A stretch of 64,000 bases of DNA from Nitrososphaera sp. (GCA_029263715.1 JAJUFP010000003.1:157543-221542), one strand, 5' to 3'; positions 44,303-53,639 are shown, counted from the first letter of the stretch. Program-made: numbers and translations. Notes: a model not told the origin generated them from the sequence alone.

Positions 44303-44866
44303 GTGCGGGCCTTCATCGCTGTCGACGCTCCAAGCACCGCGTTAAGCCGTCTGCAGCAGGAAATCATGTCAACGGCCGGCTGGAAGGCAAGGGACGTCAA
44401 GCCTGTAGAAGCGCAAAACTTCCATTTCACAATGATCTTCTTGGGCGAGATAGACGAACATCAGGCAGAAACCGTCAAAGAAATGCTATCAGGGGTCACG
44501 TTTGAGCCGTTTTCCATTACATACAGGGGAGTAGGGGCCTTCCCCAAACCTGACTTTGCCAGGGTCATCTGGGCGGGAGTTGATCCGGCCGGTGGGCAGA
44601 AGCTTGTCGCACTTGCAGACAAGATAGCGTCCTTGATGGCCCAGATTGGCTTTAAGCAGGACAAGCCGTTCTCACCTCACCTGACCCTATTCAGGGTAAA
44701 GAACAACACTGTCAGGCTTGGCAGCCTTGCTGACAAATACAAAGACGTGGATTTTGGCTCAGATTTGATAGACAAGGTTCACCTGAAGAAAAGCGACCTT
44801 TCACCCTCAGGACCTACATACTCGAACATTTATACTGTCAGGGCCGTAACTGATGGGCAGAATTGA
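44303..44866 (+). CDS. thpR: RNA 2',3'-cyclic phosphodiesterase (ThpR/LigT)
   Basis: 187 residues from GTG at 44303 (VRAFIAVDAPSTALSRLQQE). The two catalytic HxTx motifs are HFTM in NFHFTMIFLG and HLTL in FSPHLTLFRVK. The family opens RNA 2',3'-cyclic phosphates and can join tRNA halves in vitro. Its stop overlaps the start of the CCA-adding enzyme, so both tRNA-end enzymes are translated from one message. The longer upstream frame would lie in the promoter and overlap the neighbour on the other strand. Confidence 0.92.
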   Translation: MRAFIAVDAPSTALSRLQQEIMSTAGWKARDVKPVEAQNFHFTMIFLGEIDEHQAETVKEMLSGVTFEPFSITYRGVGAFPKPDFARVIWAGVDPAGGQKLVALADKIASLMAQIGFKQDKPFSPHLTLFRVKNNTVRLGSLADKYKDVDFGSDLIDKVHLKKSDLSPSGPTYSNIYTVRAVTDGQN

Positions 44867-46218
44867 CCGGTATTGATGCCGTGCTTGCAAAGGCGATTCA
44901 GCTCTGCAATCCCACAGCCAGTGAAACAAGAAAGATTACTGCCACCGCGGAGAAGATAAAAAGATCCGTTGAAGACCAAGCATCTTCTGAAGTCTCTGAT
45001 GTCATCTTTGGTGGCTCATTTGCAAAGGGTACCTGGCTTAGGGGCGATGCTGACGTCGACATTTTCATACGAATCAAGCCTGATGTAGGCGAGGAAAGAT
45101 TCGAGGAGCTGGGAATACAGATGGGAAAGGCGGCCCTAAAACGTTACAGGCCGCAGCTGCGATATTCCGATCATCCGTACGTTGAAGCAATAGTCGACGG
45201 CATCAGGGTCAACGTGGTCCCCTGCTATAACGTGCAGAAAGGGCAGTGGAAAAGCGCGGCCGACAGATCGCCTTTTCACACGCAGTACATAATCCAGAAC
45301 CTTGACGATGCGAAGAGAGACCAAGTCAAGCTCTTGAAAAAGTTCTTCAAGGCATCAGGAGTGTACGGCGCAGAGATTTCCACCGGCGGGTTTAGCGGCT
45401 ACGTCTCTGAGGTGCTTGTTTCAAAGTACGGCTCCTTTGAAGCCGTGCTACGTGCCGCGGTGGATATGAAGCAAGGGCAAGTCATAGCTATAGACAACAA
45501 CTACGACAGCGACCTTGTCAAGGAATTTCAGAGCCCCGTCATAATAATAGACCCCGTTGATTCAAGGAGGAATCTGGGTACTGCCATCTCGCGGGAAAAT
45601 TTTGCCAAGTTCATCATGGTCTCGCGGTCCTTTCTGGAAAGACCCTCGATACAGTTTTTCAGCCGGTTCAAAGCATGGACAAACAAGCGGCTTTACTCCA
45701 ACATGCTTGTTATAGAATTTTCCCACCGGCAGCGCAGCCCGGATACCATCTGGGGCCAGTTGAAGCGCAGCCTTAATTCCGTCTCAAAGCAGCTGGAGAT
45801 GGCTGGCTTTACCGTGTTTCGTTCAAGCTGTGTGACTGACGAAAAGACCAGCGCTGCCTTTGCATTTCTTCTTGAGTCGCTTACGCTGCCGCAAGTCACC
45901 GTCAGGAAAGGACCGGAGGTTTCCAGAAGAAATGATGCGCAAAGCTTCATCGCAAAGGCCAACCGACCCCTTGCCATGTGGGTGGACAAGGATATGAGAA
46001 TCTCGACCCTGGTGGAAAGAAAGGCCGTCGATGCACGCAAGTTCACCCGGTCACTTTTGCATGAGAACATCGACAAAAGCGGCGTTGCCAAAGACATGAT
46101 AACCGGCAAGATCCGAATTTATAGCGGAACCAAGCTGAAAAAAGCAAAGTGTCTTGCAAGAGAGGCCGCTGACGAGCTTGTCTCAACGGAAAACCTCGTC
46201 TTTGGCAGGGAAGTTTGA
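44863..46218 (+). CDS. cca: CCA tRNA nucleotidyltransferase (archaeal class I)
   Basis: 451 residues from a TTG that overlaps the thpR stop. The nucleotidyltransferase core is FGGSFAKGTWLRGDADVDIFIR, where the two Asp bind catalytic metals. A third acidic residue lies near VDGIRVNVVPCYNV. The length and order match archaeal CCA enzymes. It adds or repairs the 3' CCA of tRNAs; the tRNA-Pro gene in this window does not encode CCA and would need it. Confidence 0.95.
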   Translation: MTGIDAVLAKAIQLCNPTASETRKITATAEKIKRSVEDQASSEVSDVIFGGSFAKGTWLRGDADVDIFIRIKPDVGEERFEELGIQMGKAALKRYRPQLRYSDHPYVEAIVDGIRVNVVPCYNVQKGQWKSAADRSPFHTQYIIQNLDDAKRDQVKLLKKFFKASGVYGAEISTGGFSGYVSEVLVSKYGSFEAVLRAAVDMKQGQVIAIDNNYDSDLVKEFQSPVIIIDPVDSRRNLGTAISRENFAKFIMVSRSFLERPSIQFFSRFKAWTNKRLYSNMLVIEFSHRQRSPDTIWGQLKRSLNSVSKQLEMAGFTVFRSSCVTDEKTSAAFAFLLESLTLPQVTVRKGPEVSRRNDAQSFIAKANRPLAMWVDKDMRISTLVERKAVDARKFTRSLLHENIDKSGVAKDMITGKIRIYSGTKLKKAKCLAREAADELVSTENLVFGREV

Positions 46219-46942
46219 CGTAGCAGATCCAGAGCTGGCAGGCATACTTACCTACCCGCGCTTTACCGAACAAGAGTACGCCTCGCGTCTTCAGGAATTA
46301 CAGTCTCTGGGTATAACTTCACTTCTTACAGGCGGCCGGACAACGCTGGATGGAATCAAGATTGCCGGAAAGGGCTGCGTCGGCCTAGTCATAAAGGCAG
46401 CGGCCGGCCAGCATGTGTGTGCCCTCAAGATAAGAAGGACCGATGCAAACAGGGAGAGCATGCGTGAGGAGGTGCGCCTGCACAGGATTGCCAACGACGC
46501 AGGTGTGGGCCCAAGACTGGTCAGTCATACAGACAATTTTATCCTGATGGAATTTATCGATGGCCAGAATATCGCAGAATGGGCAAGCGGCTCAATTACT
46601 GCAGATCAGGTACGCAAAGTGGCCCGGTCAGTACTTGAGCAATGCTACCGACTGGACAGGGCCGGCCTTGATCACGGCGAGCTCAGCAAGATAGACCACC
46701 ACGTTATAGTTTCCGGCTCTAATGCAGCAATCATAGATTTTGAGAGCGCCAGCATCAAAAGAAAAACCAGCAATGTGTCTGCTGCAGGCCAGTCGCTTTT
46801 TGTCAGCGGCTCCGTTGCAACCATGATAAACAGGGTCTTGCCCTGTGACAAAGAATTGGCCATACAAGCATTAAAGACCTACAAGCGTGACCAGACTCGC
46901 GCTAATTTTGACGCCCTGATCAAAACCTGCCTGTCTGACTAG
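46202..46942 (+). CDS. Predicted protein kinase (COG2112 type)
   Basis: About 246 residues from TTG at 46202; a TTG at 46154 would add 16 residues. It has a compact kinase fold: GKGCVGLVIKAAAGQHVCAL with the ATP-binding Lys (ALKIRR), then FILMEFIDGQNI as the hinge. HGELSKIDHHVIV is a modified catalytic loop and AIIDFESAS stands for the DFG region. This matches archaeal predicted Ser/Thr kinases of COG2112, related to RIO/Bud32 kinases. The substrate is unknown. It overlaps the cca gene by 17 bases. Confidence 0.8.
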   Translation: MAGKFDVADPELAGILTYPRFTEQEYASRLQELQSLGITSLLTGGRTTLDGIKIAGKGCVGLVIKAAAGQHVCALKIRRTDANRESMREEVRLHRIANDAGVGPRLVSHTDNFILMEFIDGQNIAEWASGSITADQVRKVARSVLEQCYRLDRAGLDHGELSKIDHHVIVSGSNAAIIDFESASIKRKTSNVSAAGQSLFVSGSVATMINRVLPCDKELAIQALKTYKRDQTRANFDALIKTCLSD

Positions 46943-46943
46943 C

Positions 46944-46952
46944 TATATTTTA
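46944..46952 (+). promoter_or_regulatory. TATA-like box of the PAC2 gene
   Basis: TATATTTTA about 22 bases before the ATG at 46970; the 3' end of the kinase gene lies just upstream. Confidence 0.45.
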
Positions 46953-46969
46953 ATCCTGTCCTAAATATA

Positions 46970-47713
46970 ATGTCCATGTTGACCGACCCAGAGATCCGGT
47001 TCAGAAAGACAAAAGATATCGATCTAAAAGGCGGGATACTGATAGACGGCTTCCCAAGTGTCGGGCTTGCCAACGCCATTGCATCAGAATGCCTGGTGCA
47101 TTCTCTAAAGAGCGAGTTTGTAGGCGTAATAGATTCTCCTAGCTTTCCTGCACTCTCTTTGATTAGAAATGCCATGCCCAATTTCCCGGCAAGAGTCTAT
47201 GCAAACAGCGACTTGAAGCTGGCCGTGTTTGTGTCTGAATTGAATCTGGATCCATTTCTGTTCAGGCCGGTGGCGTTAGCCATGCTCCAGTGGGCCATGG
47301 ACAGCGGCTGCAACCTTGTCATAAGCGCGGCTGGAATGCCCTATGACATTGAGAACATAGCAGATCAAGAACCGCAGGTGTACGCGGTCGGTAGCACGCC
47401 AAACGCGCTGAAAAGGGCTGCTCAGGCGGGGATACCCCCCATGATAAGCGCCTCCATCACCGGGATACCTGCTGTGCTTCTCAATGAAGGGTCCTGGAAG
47501 AATTTTGATGTCCTGGTTCTGCTGGTCAAAGTCATGAAAGACGCACCGGATTTTAGGGCCGGCGCAGCGGTGGCAATGGCTCTAAGTCAACTAGTTCCTG
47601 GCGCGTCATGCGACATCAAATCTCTTCTCAAGGAAGCCGAGATCATAGAAGATACCCTGAAAAAAGCAAGAAAAGAACAGCTTCCCGGCTCGGTAAGAGA
47701 GATGTACGGCTAA
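46970..47713 (+). CDS. PAC2-family proteasome assembly chaperone homologue
   Basis: 247 residues. The PAC2 pattern starts with GGILIDGFPSVGLANAIASE, then VISAAGMPYDIENIADQEPQ and VYAVGSTPNALKRAAQAGIP, and SITGIPAVLLNEG. Archaeal PbaA/PbaB-like members are thought to help assemble or adapt the proteasome. The next gene starts three bases after the stop. No proteasome subunit genes are in the window. Confidence 0.87.
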   Translation: MSMLTDPEIRFRKTKDIDLKGGILIDGFPSVGLANAIASECLVHSLKSEFVGVIDSPSFPALSLIRNAMPNFPARVYANSDLKLAVFVSELNLDPFLFRPVALAMLQWAMDSGCNLVISAAGMPYDIENIADQEPQVYAVGSTPNALKRAAQAGIPPMISASITGIPAVLLNEGSWKNFDVLVLLVKVMKDAPDFRAGAAVAMALSQLVPGASCDIKSLLKEAEIIEDTLKKARKEQLPGSVREMYG

Positions 47714-47716
47714 AGG

Positions 47717-48331
47717 ATGAAGTCCAGTAAAGCGCTGCAGCATCTTGCTTCGGCTGACCCAAGCCTTGCAAAGGTAATCCTGGCCGTTGGAGAGTGCACC
47801 ATCAAGGTTGGCGGCGAGCCGTTTCAATCGCTAGTCGAGTCCATAATCTACCAGCAGCTGGTTGGCAAGGCTGCTGATGCGATTTACAATAGATTCATCA
47901 ACCTGTATGGCGGCCGTTTCCCCTCGCCGGAACTGCTACTGTCCAAGTCTGACGCGGATTTCAGGTCCTGCGGTCTTTCAGGCAGAAAAACATCTTACAT
48001 AAAGGATCTGGCCATGCATGTTATCGAAGGAAAGCTTGTTCTGGACAGGCTGCCGTCGCTGACAGACGAGCAGGTGATCCAGCAGCTGACCGTTGTCAGG
48101 GGCATTGGGAGATGGACTGCAGAAATGTTTTTGATATTCTGTCTTGGAAGGCCAGACATACTGCCAGTACAGGACCTTGGACTGCGGAGAGCCATGCAGA
48201 AAACGTATTCTTTGCCAGAGCTTCCGGCTCCCGATGCCATGAATAAAATAGCAGACCGGTGGCGGCCGTACAGGAGCATCGCCACGTGGTATCTGTGGAA
48301 GTCCCTTGAGCGCTTTGAAACGATAGGCTAA
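47717..48331 (+). CDS. DNA-3-methyladenine glycosylase (AlkA-like, HhH-GPD)
   Basis: 204 residues. SLVESIIYQQLVGKAADAIY is the first helical signature. The helix-hairpin-helix is LTVVRGIGRWTAEMFLIFCL, followed by the catalytic Asp in LPVQDLGLRRAMQ. The C-terminus has RWRPYRSIATWYLWK, diagnostic of the AlkA/Mpg2 group. The enzyme removes alkylated purines and starts base excision repair. Together with the AlkD-like gene at 2400 the window holds two alkylation repair glycosylase-type proteins. Confidence 0.93.
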   Translation: MKSSKALQHLASADPSLAKVILAVGECTIKVGGEPFQSLVESIIYQQLVGKAADAIYNRFINLYGGRFPSPELLLSKSDADFRSCGLSGRKTSYIKDLAMHVIEGKLVLDRLPSLTDEQVIQQLTVVRGIGRWTAEMFLIFCLGRPDILPVQDLGLRRAMQKTYSLPELPAPDAMNKIADRWRPYRSIATWYLWKSLERFETIG

Positions 48332-48844
48332 CTACTTCATCTCTTGCACGAGCATCTTGACGGTGTTAACATCCAGGTCAAGCTGTTCTGCTATAAGCTC
48401 CTCTGATATTCCTGATTCCCTCAGGTTCCGGAGCATTTCTTTCTTTTCTTCGTTGACGATATTTGCTGGCGGGTAAAGCGACAGCTCTGATTCTACTGAA
48501 CTTACGTACTCGTGAACCTTGGTAGTGATCTCGTCCGGTTTGACTTCTGCCTCTGTGGACATGACAAGGATGTGGTCCTTGACTGGAATACTTATGAAGT
48601 TTACTTTTTCGTGTATATAGACAACAGATTTTAACCGTCCTAGCTCTGAAGAAAACATCTTTCTAAGGTCTATAATGTAGGCGGATTGCGCAAGGCTGAT
48701 CTCGCTGCTTCGACCAGAAAGATGCTCTGTTGTGTCCTCCCTTCTTACACCTGCATAGAGATGTCCGGACTTTTCAATTACTCCGGCAAAACGGATTTTG
48801 GGGTGCAATCCAAGTATATTTTTAGAAAACTGCTCGGCTCTCAT
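48332..48844 (-). CDS. Hypothetical protein with C-terminal helix-turn-helix
   Basis: 170 residues. The N-terminal part (FSKNILGLHPKIRFAGVIEK, then HLYAGVRREDTTEHLSGRSS) has the alternation of a Roadblock or profilin-like fold, resembling the DUF6659-type thaumarchaeal proteins. The C-terminal 35 residues (EMLRNLRESGISEELIAEQL, then DVNTVKMLVQEM) form a helix-turn-helix. A sensor-regulator role is a guess. It begins about 100 bases from the uL2 gene end and converges with the glycosylase gene with no gap. Confidence 0.6.
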   Translation of the reverse strand: MRAEQFSKNILGLHPKIRFAGVIEKSGHLYAGVRREDTTEHLSGRSSEISLAQSAYIIDLRKMFSSELGRLKSVVYIHEKVNFISIPVKDHILVMSTEAEVKPDEITTKVHEYVSSVESELSLYPPANIVNEEKKEMLRNLRESGISEELIAEQLDLDVNTVKMLVQEMK

Positions 48845-48948
48845 TTTACAACCATAAAGTGGCGCAGAATATAGGCTTTTTTATCCAGCGATCATGATAA
48901 AACAGGCCCTTACTTTGGTTTAAAAAGGTGGAAAAAGGGGCGGTATCT

Positions 48949-49689
48949 TCAGGCCTTTCGCTGAATTTCCTTTACCCTGCCGCGGCCGGTCTTCCTTGGA
49001 GCGATGTTGCCCACCTTGCGTCCTGGCGGGGTGTTCCTACTGACAGAAGACTGGCGTCCGATATGCTGGTGTCTTCCACCACCGTGCGGATGGTAGACTG
49101 CGGCCTGGGCGATACCCCTGACTGTCGGGTAAAGCCTGCCATGAGCCTGCATGTACATGGCCCTGACGCCTGCCTTTAGGAACGGTTTTTCCTTCCTTCC
49201 GGCGCCGGCGACAGTGCCGATCATTGCCCTGCATCTTGCGTTGAGTGTAAGGAACTTGCCAGATGGGAATTTGATGGTGACGCCATCAGCACTGTGTGCA
49301 AAGACGATGGCAGCGGATCCTGCTGATTTGATAAGCTTGCCTCCGTCGCCTGCATTCTTTTCAATATTGCAGACTGTGGTTCCGTCCGGGATGGATTCAA
49401 GTGCCAGTATGTTGCCCCTATTTACCTTCGTGCTCTGTCCTGCTTCAATGACACTTCCTACGGTCGTTCCTTCCGGTGCCGGCACGTATGAATAGCGGCC
49501 ATCATCGAAAAGGATCTTTGCCAGCGGCGCATCGCGACCGCGCTCGTGAACAATGTCTATTACCTTGCCAGTATGACGATCTTCTACCTTGAAATTCGGG
49601 TATTTTGCCGGCGCAATCTTGCCAACAGTTATAGCGCGAAACTGCTTGCCTCCACGGCCTCGCCGACGTACCAGTGTTCTCTTGCCCAT
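48949..49689 (-). CDS. rpl2: Ribosomal protein uL2
   Basis: 246 residues. Conserved segments are GKRTLVRRRGRGGKQFRAIT, then ALESIPDGTTVCNIEKNAGD and the C-terminal AVYHPHGGGRHQHIG, which carries the His at the peptidyl transferase region of the large subunit. The gene is isolated from the usual ribosomal operon here, as other ribosomal genes are not adjacent. A TATA-like TTAAAATC lies about 28 bases before its ATG on the reverse strand. Confidence 0.97.
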   Translation of the reverse strand: MGKRTLVRRRGRGGKQFRAITVGKIAPAKYPNFKVEDRHTGKVIDIVHERGRDAPLAKILFDDGRYSYVPAPEGTTVGSVIEAGQSTKVNRGNILALESIPDGTTVCNIEKNAGDGGKLIKSAGSAAIVFAHSADGVTIKFPSGKFLTLNARCRAMIGTVAGAGRKEKPFLKAGVRAMYMQAHGRLYPTVRGIAQAAVYHPHGGGRHQHIGRQSSVSRNTPPGRKVGNIAPRKTGRGRVKEIQRKA

Positions 49690-49731
49690 TTACTACTCAA
49701 AGGCCGTCCGATAGGTGATTTTAAGCTTATG

Positions 49732-50214
49732 CTACTGCTTGGCTGTCTGTGCAAGCCATTCTTGTTGGGCCTTCTGCATCTGCTTTGGCGTGAGGTTCTT
49801 TTTGCGGGTTGCAAGGGACCAGACGTGCCCAAACGGGTCTGCCAGCTGGCCGCACCGATCTCCCCAGAACGCGTCCATTACTGGCATTACTACCGTGGCG
49901 CCGGCGGCCACCGCCTGATCAAAGAGCTTGTCAACATCCCTAACATATGTGTAAAGGGTAACCGGGCTTCCACCGAGGGATTGAGGAGACTGACACTTCA
50001 TTTGCGGAAATTCATCGGAGATCATGAATCTAGAGTCGCCTATCTTGAGCTCGGCGTGCATGATGGCCTTGCCATCCGGCATGTAGTGGCGCATATCCTC
50101 TTTTGCATTGAATGCCTGCTTGTAGAATTCGATGGCTTTTTCCGCGTTGCGCACAACAAGAGTGGGAGTTATGGTATGGTAACCCCTTGGCACCGGTTTG
50201 ACTTTCGCTGCCAT
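49732..50214 (-). CDS. VOC-family (glyoxalase/PhnB-like) protein
   Basis: 160 residues in a double beta-alpha-beta-beta-beta layout. It contains TPTLVVRNAEKAIEFYKQAF, then PDGKAIMHAELKIGDSRFMI and AFWGDRCGQLADPFGHVWSL, which holds the late metal-ligand region of the VOC fold. PhnB-like members are usually annotated as glyoxalase-like, and few have known reactions. It is one of three VOC proteins in the window. The head faces the nitrite/sulfite reductase gene across about 140 bases. Confidence 0.87.
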   Translation of the reverse strand: MAAKVKPVPRGYHTITPTLVVRNAEKAIEFYKQAFNAKEDMRHYMPDGKAIMHAELKIGDSRFMISDEFPQMKCQSPQSLGGSPVTLYTYVRDVDKLFDQAVAAGATVVMPVMDAFWGDRCGQLADPFGHVWSLATRKKNLTPKQMQKAQQEWLAQTAKQ

Positions 50215-50318
50215 GCATAGAGCTTGAGTTTGGTCTTAATAAGACTTGTGCATCAGCCGACCGGTGCCTATATTGCCGCTGATCTGAAGCAGCGCTACCA
50301 ATAATTCCTGCATCCACA

Positions 50319-50329
50319 AAAAATATATG
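50319..50329 (+). promoter_or_regulatory. TATA-like box of the nitrite/sulfite reductase gene
   Basis: AAAAATATATG lies 28-38 bases before the ATG at 50357. This supports that start over the in-frame ATG at 50327, which falls next to the box. Confidence 0.5.
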
Positions 50330-50356
50330 ATTTACAACAGCGTTTTACTACATAAA

Positions 50357-52207
50357 ATGGGAAAGTCCAGAGTATCTGCTGTCAATCCAAAACAAAAGGG
50401 GAAATATGCCCCCAAGCCCGCTTCTAAATGGGGCAGGGAGGAAGAAACAGAGTTTTTCGCAAATAGAGTTAAGCTTTTCAGACAGGGCAAGATTTCTGAA
50501 GACGATTTCAGGCGCTTTCGATTACAAAACGGCGCATACGGCTCAAGGCTTCATGCCGGTTACAGCATGGTCAGGATCAAGGTTCCAGGAGGAGAGATGA
50601 CTCCTGAACAGCTGGAAAAGATAGCAAGCCTCTCAGAGGCATTTTCAATAGGCTCAGCCCATGTCTCGACGCGGCAGAACATACAGCTGCACTGGGTACA
50701 GCTGGAAGACGTCAGCGAAGTGATGAGGGGCCTAGTAGATGTCGGCCTGACCACCCGGGAGGCGTGCGGCAACACCGTCAGAAACGTCATGTGCAGCCAT
50801 TTCGCCGGTGTCTGCCCTGACGAGGCTTTTGATGCGACTCCGTACTCCAAGGCCATCGCTCGCTTCTTGCTTAGAAACCCGATGTGCCAGAACCTGCCAA
50901 GAAAGTTCAAGATCAATTTTGCATGCTGCGAAAAGCATGGTCTTGTGAGGGTGGCAGATATAGGACTCGTACCAACGATAAAAGAGGAGAACGGCAAGCA
51001 AGTCCAAGGTTTCAGGATCTACCTGGGCGGAGGACTTGGCGCCGCCTCGTTCATTGGCCACCTGCTTGAGGACTTTACTCCAGAAGACCGGGTTCTCTCT
51101 ACCTGCATGGCAACTGTAAGGCTTTTCGACAGACACGGAAACCGCGAGAACATGGCCAGAAACAGGATGCGCTACCTTGTCCACGAGACAGGATGGGAGA
51201 AATTCCAAAAGATGGTCCTCAAGGAACGGATAGCAGTCGAGATGACTACCGCGACGGCAACTGCCAAGATGTACGATGTAAAATCTGAAGAAGATACAAG
51301 GCAGCTGCCCAAGGCGCCGCGCATGACCAAACTACCCATGCTAAACGAGCACGTCAACAGAGACAGCCCTGCCTATGAGAGGTGGCTGCATACCAACGTG
51401 GTGCCGCAAAAACAGGAAGGCTACTTTACGGTCTTTATCACCCTTGGCGCTGGAGATATAACGGCCAGCCAGCTGCGCGTGCTTGCTTCGGCCATCCGCG
51501 ACTTTTCAACTGAAGGTGTTGCAAGAAACACCCCGCAGCAGAACTTTGCCATCCGTTACGTCCGGGGAACAGAACTGTCTGAATTTTATGGAAGGCTGGC
51601 AACTGCTGGCCTGGCCAATCCTGGCGCCCTCACCATCGCCTCCGCGGTGGGGTGCTCTGGAACTACGTCGTGCAACCTTGCCATCACCAACTCGCACAGG
51701 CTGGCAAAGGAAGTGCAGCGCAAGTTCCTTGAGCTTGGGCTGGACACCGACGACAGCCTGAAGAATTCCACCATCAAGGTAAGCGGCTGTCCCAACTCGT
51801 GTGGCCAGCATGAAATAGCCACCATCGGGTTCTTTGGCGGCGCGTCAAGGATCGGAGGCGCGATGTCGCCAACCTACACCATGCTGTTTGGCGGCAGCGC
51901 CGGCGAAAACGGCGAGCTTGGAAAAGCAGTTATGCGCGTTCCAGCCAAGCGCGTGATAGATACAATTCTAAAGATAGTCGAGATCTACAGAAACGAACGC
52001 GCTGAGAACGAAAACCTGGATCAATGGATAGGCAGGATCGTCCGGGGTCAGGGCACTGCCAGCATCAAGAACCTTGAAGACATCAAAAATGCCCTCAGCT
52101 CCGTGATACAACTTCCGCCACAGGAACAAGACCCGGACGCGTACATGGACTACGGAAGCGACGCCAAATTCACTGCCAAGACTGCAAGAGGAGAATGCGC
52201 CGCTTGA
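50357..52207 (+). CDS. Ferredoxin-type nitrite/sulfite reductase (siroheme and 4Fe-4S)
   Basis: 616 residues. Two ferredoxin-like repeats appear, with AHVSTRQNIQLHWVQLEDVS in the first and NTPQQNFAIRYV in the second. The 4Fe-4S/siroheme cysteines are in VGCSGTTSCNLAITNS and SGCPNSCGQHEIATIGFFG. The enzyme would reduce nitrite to ammonia or sulfite to sulfide by six electrons. Its coupling to a rhodanese (13-base overlap) favours sulfur assimilation, but the family name NirA is often applied. Cytosolic. It has a TATA-like box at leaderless spacing. Confidence 0.9.
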   Translation: MGKSRVSAVNPKQKGKYAPKPASKWGREEETEFFANRVKLFRQGKISEDDFRRFRLQNGAYGSRLHAGYSMVRIKVPGGEMTPEQLEKIASLSEAFSIGSAHVSTRQNIQLHWVQLEDVSEVMRGLVDVGLTTREACGNTVRNVMCSHFAGVCPDEAFDATPYSKAIARFLLRNPMCQNLPRKFKINFACCEKHGLVRVADIGLVPTIKEENGKQVQGFRIYLGGGLGAASFIGHLLEDFTPEDRVLSTCMATVRLFDRHGNRENMARNRMRYLVHETGWEKFQKMVLKERIAVEMTTATATAKMYDVKSEEDTRQLPKAPRMTKLPMLNEHVNRDSPAYERWLHTNVVPQKQEGYFTVFITLGAGDITASQLRVLASAIRDFSTEGVARNTPQQNFAIRYVRGTELSEFYGRLATAGLANPGALTIASAVGCSGTTSCNLAITNSHRLAKEVQRKFLELGLDTDDSLKNSTIKVSGCPNSCGQHEIATIGFFGGASRIGGAMSPTYTMLFGGSAGENGELGKAVMRVPAKRVIDTILKIVEIYRNERAENENLDQWIGRIVRGQGTASIKNLEDIKNALSSVIQLPPQEQDPDAYMDYGSDAKFTAKTARGECAA

Positions 52208-53043
52208 AACCAGTAAAATCTAGTTCAAAAAAGACGCAGGCAAAAGAGCACGCTAAACTCCCTATCGTCTGCGACGTTGACATGCTGCGCTCGCTGATAC
52301 GGAAAAAGGCAGTAAGGGTAGTTGATGTCAGAAAGGCCGAGGACTACCAGGCTGGTCACATACCGACCGCCGTTTCGCTTCCGCTGGCCCGGCTTCTGGC
52401 CGACGATAAACCTGAAACCGTTGTTGAGCTGCTGCAGGAGCTGGGTATCACCGAGGAAATGCCCGTGGTGGTATACGACGATACCTTCGGCGCGCTGGCA
52501 GCCAGGGTCGCATGGACCTTCCAGTATGTTGGGCATCCCAATACCGCGCTGCTGGAAACAACCTTCAAGCAGTGGAAAGAGCTTGGCCTTGAAACCGAAA
52601 CAAAGGCTCGGACATACCCAAAGACAAAGCACCCGCTAAACGTAAACAAGGATATGTATGCTGACGCCGGTTATGTAGAGGCGGCCCAGTCCCAGCAGGG
52701 CAAGTTGCTGGTAGACTCTAGAGAAAGGTTGAACTTTTTGACCGAGCACATACCGACAGCAAAGAATATCCCGTACACGATGCTTGGCGCAAACGGCAAC
52801 ATACTCCGCAAGGCTGAAGAGCTCAAGCGCATGATAGAAAACCGCGGCATATCTCCGGATGCAGAAATAATCACCTACTGCGGCAGCGTCGGAACCCTTT
52901 CCGGTCTGGCGTACTATGCGCTAAAGATGGCCGGCTACCAGAATGTCAAGCTGTACCCGAAATCCTTCAAGGAATGGAAATCCCTAGGCAAGCCCAAAGA
53001 AGAGTTCAAGGAAGCCAACTACTGGGACCTTTCTGCAGAGTAA
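52195..53043 (+). CDS. Thiosulfate sulfurtransferase (tandem rhodanese)
   Basis: 282 residues with two rhodanese domains. The first (about 20-125) has VVDVRKAEDYQAGHIPTAVS but YDDTFGALAAR in place of a catalytic Cys, so it is inactive. The second (about 150-270) has LVDSRERLNFLTEHIPTAKN and the active loop TYCGSVGTLSG with the catalytic Cys. The enzyme moves sulfane sulfur between thiosulfate and thiols or cyanide. It overlaps the siroheme reductase gene, suggesting a shared sulfur pathway. Confidence 0.92.
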   Translation: MRRLKPVKSSSKKTQAKEHAKLPIVCDVDMLRSLIRKKAVRVVDVRKAEDYQAGHIPTAVSLPLARLLADDKPETVVELLQELGITEEMPVVVYDDTFGALAARVAWTFQYVGHPNTALLETTFKQWKELGLETETKARTYPKTKHPLNVNKDMYADAGYVEAAQSQQGKLLVDSRERLNFLTEHIPTAKNIPYTMLGANGNILRKAEELKRMIENRGISPDAEIITYCGSVGTLSGLAYYALKMAGYQNVKLYPKSFKEWKSLGKPKEEFKEANYWDLSAE

Positions 53044-53078
53044 AGATAAAAGCCACTAACATCAAACCTGCAACTAAT

Positions 53079-53639
53079 TTGAAGCGGTTAATAGTCTGCC
53101 TGACTGGAATGCCTGGTGCAGGCAAGTCCACTGTTGCTTCCCACCTAAAGGAAAAGGGTTTTCCCGTGATAGTCATGGGTGATGTGGTGCGGGAAGAGGC
53201 AAAAAGGCAGGGCCTTGATCCCACCGATGCCAACCTGGGCAGGATGATGCTGAAACTGCGGCAGAACCACGGACAGGGGGCAGTGGCATACTTGCTCTTG
53301 CAAAAGATAGAACGGGAAGGAATCAACGATCCTCTGGTAATAGACGGCGTACGCAGCATATCCGAAGTCGAGGTCCTAAAAAAGCTTGGAACAGTGAAGC
53401 TGCTTGCAATACATGCTTCTCAGGACACGCGCTTTAGGCATCTGAAAGACCGGAGCAGATCTGACGCCCCGTCCACCAGCGACGAATTCGCCGGCCGGGA
53501 CAAACGGGAGCTGTCTGTGGGAATCAGCGAAGCCATAGCGCTGGCCGACGAGACCCTGTCTAACAATGACATCACTGTCGACCAGTTAAAGGAACGTGCA
53601 TACGCCATAGTGAGGGGATGGATTGATGAAGAAGCCTAA
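53079..53639 (+). CDS. UPF0200-family P-loop kinase-like protein
   Basis: About 186 residues from TTG at 53079 (LKRLIVCLTGMPGAGKSTVA), which starts just before the P-loop. The long upstream frame would overlap the rhodanese gene. The core resembles adenylate or dephospho-CoA kinases: GDVVREEAKRQG, then DGVRSISEVEVLKKLG and a lid rich in Arg (RHLKDRSRSD). The substrate is unknown. It is followed by a UPF0201 gene that overlaps its stop, a pairing seen in many archaea. Confidence 0.85.
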   Translation: MKRLIVCLTGMPGAGKSTVASHLKEKGFPVIVMGDVVREEAKRQGLDPTDANLGRMMLKLRQNHGQGAVAYLLLQKIEREGINDPLVIDGVRSISEVEVLKKLGTVKLLAIHASQDTRFRHLKDRSRSDAPSTSDEFAGRDKRELSVGISEAIALADETLSNNDITVDQLKERAYAIVRGWIDEEA

